Shown: piece after piece, positions 6,155 to 7,934 of the stretch
Numbering within the stretch: the stretch's first letter is position 1
How the letters are laid out: every line of letters begins with the position of its first letter
Translations under genes and position numbers: made by a program
Source: Pseudomonadota bacterium
GTDB taxonomy: Bacteria; Pseudomonadota; Gammaproteobacteria; Xanthomonadales; Xanthomonadaceae
Assembly: GCA_023419315.1 (NCBI GenBank)
Contig: JAEZYE010000057.1
Coordinates: 1 to 7,934, forward strand
DNA: 7,934 bases
Direction of reading: 5' to 3'
Notes under the pieces: generated by a model
What the model saw: the letters and a program-made list of their open reading frames with translations, nothing else
Told to the model about the DNA's origin: nothing
Database searches by the model: none

Positions 6155-6406
6155 TCAACGGCGCGCCCGACGCCGGCGCGCTTCCTTGGGATCAATCAAC
6201 AACGGACGCAGCAGTTCCAGGCGATCGCCTTCACGCAGCGCTGCGTCCGCTTCCACCGCTTCACCGAACACGGCATAGCCGCTGATCTCCGCATCCGCGG
6301 CGAATCCCGCTGCCGATACCGCGTCCCTGACGCATGCGCCTTCCGGCAACTCCAGTTCCGCCAGTTCATGCCGATGCGGCCAGGCGCGGATGACCTGGAC
6401 CCGCAT
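6155..6406 (-). CDS. rnfH: RnfH family ubiquitin-like protein (RatB)
   Basis: This is a small beta-grasp (ubiquitin-like) protein of the RnfH family. Its biochemical role is not firmly established, although it is conserved beside ratA and smpB. The 83-aa product starts MRVQVIRAWPHRHELAELEL and contains the family's characteristic C-terminal block DRLELLRPLLIDPKEARRRRA (split around 60-80), matching the RPL-x-x-DPKE-x-RR pattern of E. coli RnfH. Start choice: the ATG at 6406 begins one base after the ratA stop codon (TGA-G-ATG), typical of translational coupling. A TTG seven codons earlier would overlap ratA and is less likely. Its stop lies 2 nt from the bamE stop on the other strand, leaving no room for a terminator. 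Confidence 0.92.
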   Translation of the reverse strand: MRVQVIRAWPHRHELAELELPEGACVRDAVSAAGFAADAEISGYAVFGEAVEADAALREGDRLELLRPLLIDPKEARRRRARR

Positions 6407-6407
6407 C

Positions 6408-6836
6408 TCAGCCACCCCGATCCGCAACGCGGACGAAGTCGTCCACCATGCGGTCGGCCAACCCCTGGAAGCCCAGCGACAGCGCCGGCAACAGCAATCG
6501 GCTCGACGGTTCGAACTCCAGCGTCAGGTTCACCTTGCACGCACTTTCATCCAGCGCGTGGAAATCCCACTGGCCATGCAGCTTGCGGAACGGCCCGTCG
6601 ACCAGATTCATGTCGATCCGGTGCGGTCGCTCCAGCGTGTTCTCGGTGGTGAACCAGGTCCGCAGCGAGCCCAGCCCCAGATCGAGCCGCGCCACCAGGC
6701 GCTGTTCCCCGGATTCCATGATCTCCGCGCCCTTGCACCAGTCGAAGCGACGGGGATAGGCGGCGACATCGTTGACGAGGTCGAACATGCGACAGGCGGA
6801 ATGTTCGACCAGAGCGCTACGGCGGATGGTGGGCAT
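6408..6836 (-). CDS. ratA: RatA, START/COQ10-domain protein
   Basis: This protein belongs to the polyketide cyclase/START fold group (COQ10-like). In E. coli the homologue RatA has been described as a toxin interfering with 70S ribosome association, while the wider family binds ubiquinone; which role applies here is open. The product is 142 aa from the ATG at 6836. The N-terminus MPTIRRSALVEHSACRMFDLVNDVAAYPRRFDWC is the typical family opening, followed by the FTTENTLERPHRIDMNLVDGPF strand region (split around 66-88) and a C-terminal helix LGFQGLADRMVDDFVRVA. Upstream in-frame starts as far as 7028 would run antisense through smpB and are rejected. It is divergent from smpB, separated by 40 nt, and followed directly by rnfH. 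Its likely promoter lies inside the first codons of smpB. Confidence 0.93.
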   Translation of the reverse strand: MPTIRRSALVEHSACRMFDLVNDVAAYPRRFDWCKGAEIMESGEQRLVARLDLGLGSLRTWFTTENTLERPHRIDMNLVDGPFRKLHGQWDFHALDESACKVNLTLEFEPSSRLLLPALSLGFQGLADRMVDDFVRVADRGG

Positions 6837-6864
6837 TTGGCTCGCTTGTGGTTCCGCCTTCGGC

Positions 6865-6870
6865 GACAAT
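6865..6870 (+). promoter_or_regulatory. -10 element of smpB, probably leaderless
   Basis: GACAAT lies exactly 6 nt before the smpB ATG, the same spacing as at recN. The -35 is poor. The AAACGG between the element and the ATG is too close to act as a ribosome-binding site, so translation from a leaderless mRNA is likely. This is inferred from motif position only. Confidence 0.42.
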
Positions 6871-6896
6871 AAACGGATGGGCAAGAAACCGGACAA
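6868..6896 (-). promoter_or_regulatory. Candidate promoter of ratA-rnfH
   Basis: On the minus strand, TTGTCC (6896-6891) and TTTATT (6873-6868) are 17 nt apart, an ideal housekeeping spacing, with four of six matches in each box. The -10 shares bases 6868-6870 with the smpB -10 on the other strand, and the -35 lies inside the smpB coding sequence. Transcription would start near 6860, giving a leader of about 25 nt before ratA. Confidence 0.45.
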
Positions 6897-7365
6897 GAAT
6901 AAAGCAACTGGCACGATTGCGTTGAACAAGCGCGCTCGCCACGAGTACCACCTGGAAGATCGCTTCGAGGCGGGCATGGCGCTGCAAGGCTGGGAGTTGA
7001 AGGCCATCCGCGCCGGCCGCGCCAACATCGGCGAAAGCTACGCGACGATCCGCAATGGCGAAATCTTCCTGTTCGGTTCCCAGATCACCCCGCTGATCCA
7101 GGCGTCCACCCATGTGGTGGCCGATGACCGTCGCACGCGCAAACTGCTGCTGCACCGGCACGAAATCGATCGACTCATCGGCAAGGTCGAGCGCGACGGC
7201 TATACCCTCGTGCCCACCGCGCTGTACTGGAAGGGCAACAAGGTCAAGACCGAACTGGCGCTGGCGAAGGGCAAGCAGAGCCACGACAAGCGCGCCACCA
7301 GCAGGGAGCGCGACTGGGCGCGCGAGAAGGCGCGCGTGATGCGCCAGCACAACAAGGACGCGTAA
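6877..7365 (+). CDS. smpB: SsrA-binding protein SmpB
   Basis: SmpB is the obligate tmRNA partner. It binds the tRNA-like domain and places it in the A site of a stalled ribosome, with its C-terminal tail probing the empty mRNA channel. The product is 162 aa (E. coli: 160). Conserved parts include the N-terminal KATGTIALNKRARHEYHLEDRF region (about 10-30), EAGMALQGWELKAIRAGRANI (about 31-51), the SHDKR segment and the basic tail DWAREKARVMRQHNKDA. The ATG at 6877 gives the standard MGKKPDKNK start; an upstream ATG at 6772 would run through the divergent ratA start and is rejected. The gene lies 131 nt before ssrA on the same strand, so both trans-translation partners are adjacent. Confidence 0.97.
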   Translation: MGKKPDKNKATGTIALNKRARHEYHLEDRFEAGMALQGWELKAIRAGRANIGESYATIRNGEIFLFGSQITPLIQASTHVVADDRRTRKLLLHRHEIDRLIGKVERDGYTLVPTALYWKGNKVKTELALAKGKQSHDKRATSRERDWAREKARVMRQHNKDA

Positions 7366-7399
7366 CGCGCCGCTTCGCAGGTGCGACTGCCATCCCCCA

Positions 7400-7425
7400 G
7401 GCGGGTGAAGCCGCGTTGACCCGCC
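7400..7425 (+). other. Inverted repeat after smpB
   Basis: GGCGGGT and ACCCGCC form a 7-bp stem around a 12-nt loop, 35 nt after the smpB stop. No T-run follows. It may slow or end smpB transcription before the separate ssrA promoter, but this is weak evidence. Confidence 0.3.
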
Positions 7426-7438
7426 GCAACGGTCGAGC

Positions 7439-7468
7439 TTGTAAGCGCTCCCCCCCCGCCCCTACACT
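7439..7468 (+). promoter_or_regulatory. Housekeeping promoter of ssrA
   Basis: TTGTAA (7439-7444) and TACACT (7463-7468) are 18 nt apart, four and five of six matches to the sigma-70 boxes. Transcription would start near 7475, giving a 5' leader of about 22 nt that RNase P would remove to make the mature tmRNA end. The spacer holds a run of eight C (7450-7457). Confidence 0.6.
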
Positions 7469-7496
7469 TGCCGGCGTCAGGAACTTGTTTTTCCCC

Positions 7497-7850
7497 GGGG
7501 GTGCACTGGCTTCGACGGGGGTTGCGAAGTTTCCTGGTGCATGCCGAGGGGGCAGCTTTCCTCGTTAATCCAGCGGCAAAACTCTAGTTGCCAACGACGA
7601 CAACTACGCTCTCGCCGCTTAAGGCGTAAGCCCCGAAACTGCTTGTGTCCGTGCTCGCAGCGTAGGGTCATTATCACGGAATCGCCGGGAGTCGCCGCCT
7701 GTCAGCGCCCGGTCAACCTCTAACAGGCTGGTCCCGCGGTGCGCTTTGCCCTCCGTGCTGCCTCGGGACGAGATCTAACGGCGGGATAAGCATGTAGGAC
7801 CGGGGATGGAGTGCCTTCGGACGGCGGTTCAATTCCGCCCACCTCCACCA
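7497..7850 (+). ncRNA. ssrA: Transfer-messenger RNA (tmRNA, SsrA)
   Basis: tmRNA frees ribosomes stalled on broken mRNAs. It acts first as an alanine tRNA and then as a short mRNA adding a degradation tag. The 5' end GGGGGTG pairs with CACCTCC just before the encoded ACCA, forming the acceptor stem. The 5' segment GCACTGGCTTCGACGGGG and the 3' T arm (GGCGG, TTCAATT, CCGCC) are the most conserved parts of the family. The tag frame follows the usual TAGT-type context. The mature form of 354 nt is close to E. coli's 363 nt. The ends were placed from the acceptor stem and CCA, so they should be accurate to within a base or two. A strong terminator follows, and smpB lies just upstream. Confidence 0.97.
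7590..7622 (+). other. tmRNA tag reading frame (ANDDNYALAA)
   Basis: The ten codons from the GCC resume codon at 7590 read A-N-D-D-N-Y-A-L-A-A and end in TAA. This differs from the E. coli tag ANDENYALAA at one place (E to D) and keeps the ALAA end recognised by ClpXP and related proteases. No start codon is needed, because the ribosome resumes here after adding alanine from the tmRNA itself. Confidence 0.93.
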
Positions 7851-7877
7851 TTTTCAGGATGTACCGCACGACGAAAC

Positions 7878-7912
7878 AGGCCGGAATGCCCGCAGGGCTT
7901 CCGGCCTTTTTT
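7878..7912 (+). terminator. Intrinsic terminator of ssrA
   Basis: The arms AGGCCGGAA and TTCCGGCCT form a perfect 9-bp stem. An inner GCCC-GCA-GGGC hairpin extends it after a single bulged T, and a run of six T (7907-7912) follows. This is the clearest Rho-independent terminator in the window. It begins 28 nt after the CCA end, so the precursor needs 3' trimming. Confidence 0.9.
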
Positions 7913-7934
7913 GTGCCCGGCACCGATTGGCGTG

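Noticed and set aside
7720..7923. 67-codon minus-strand frame containing VEVGGIEPPSE
   Set aside because: This peptide is a well-known spurious product from the strand opposite tRNA or tmRNA 3' ends. It is explained by the conserved T arm and CCA end of ssrA plus the terminator.
7840..7934. Integration (att) site of a genomic island at the ssrA 3' end
   Set aside because: tmRNA 3' ends are common integration targets, but no integrase or repeated 3' end is visible. The normal terminator follows directly, and too little downstream sequence is present to judge.

Overview
The window is an ordinary, densely packed chromosomal segment. It is high in GC, and almost all of it is explained by conserved housekeeping genes. 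Gene order and protein sequence point to a gammaproteobacterium of the Xanthomonadaceae/Lysobacteraceae (Lysobacter, Luteimonas, Pseudoxanthomonas or Xanthomonas type). The main reasons are a cysteine-free 134-aa Fur ending in VLYVRKKR, fur divergent from bamE (omlA), the hrcA-grpE-dnaK order next to recN, and smpB/ratA/rnfH/bamE beside ssrA. The genus cannot be fixed by eye. I see no transposase, integrase, CRISPR array or phage gene.

Region 1 (1-2890, minus strand) is the heat-shock chaperone operon hrcA-grpE-dnaK, with dnaK cut by the window edge after residue 389. A heat-shock sigma factor (sigma-32) promoter lies between grpE and dnaK. It is followed by a GC hairpin that would sit near the 5' end of the dnaK-only message. 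HrcA is the CIRCE-binding repressor, but no CIRCE operator is visible in the window.

Region 2 (2891-4733) holds recN, a DNA-repair SMC-like ATPase divergent from hrcA. A perfect 20-bp palindrome follows it and probably helps end transcription between two converging units.

Region 3 (4818-6152) has fur on the minus strand, followed 4 nt later by a small uncharacterised Trp/Cys-rich protein gene that starts with GTG. Divergent from fur is bamE, a lipoprotein of the outer-membrane assembly machine.

Region 4 (6153-7912) is the trans-translation neighbourhood. ratA-rnfH (minus) are divergent from smpB (plus), and the tmRNA gene ssrA follows smpB with its own promoter and a strong terminator. SmpB and tmRNA act together to rescue stalled ribosomes, and the tmRNA tag reads ANDDNYALAA. 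rnfH converges on bamE with only 2 nt between stop codons.

I do not see a new multi-gene system here. The points most worth checking are regulatory: the internal dnaK heat-shock promoter and hairpin, likely leaderless or nearly leaderless starts for recN, smpB and hrcA, overlapping back-to-back smpB/ratA promoters, a C8 tract inside the ssrA promoter spacer, and the unknown gene downstream of fur.
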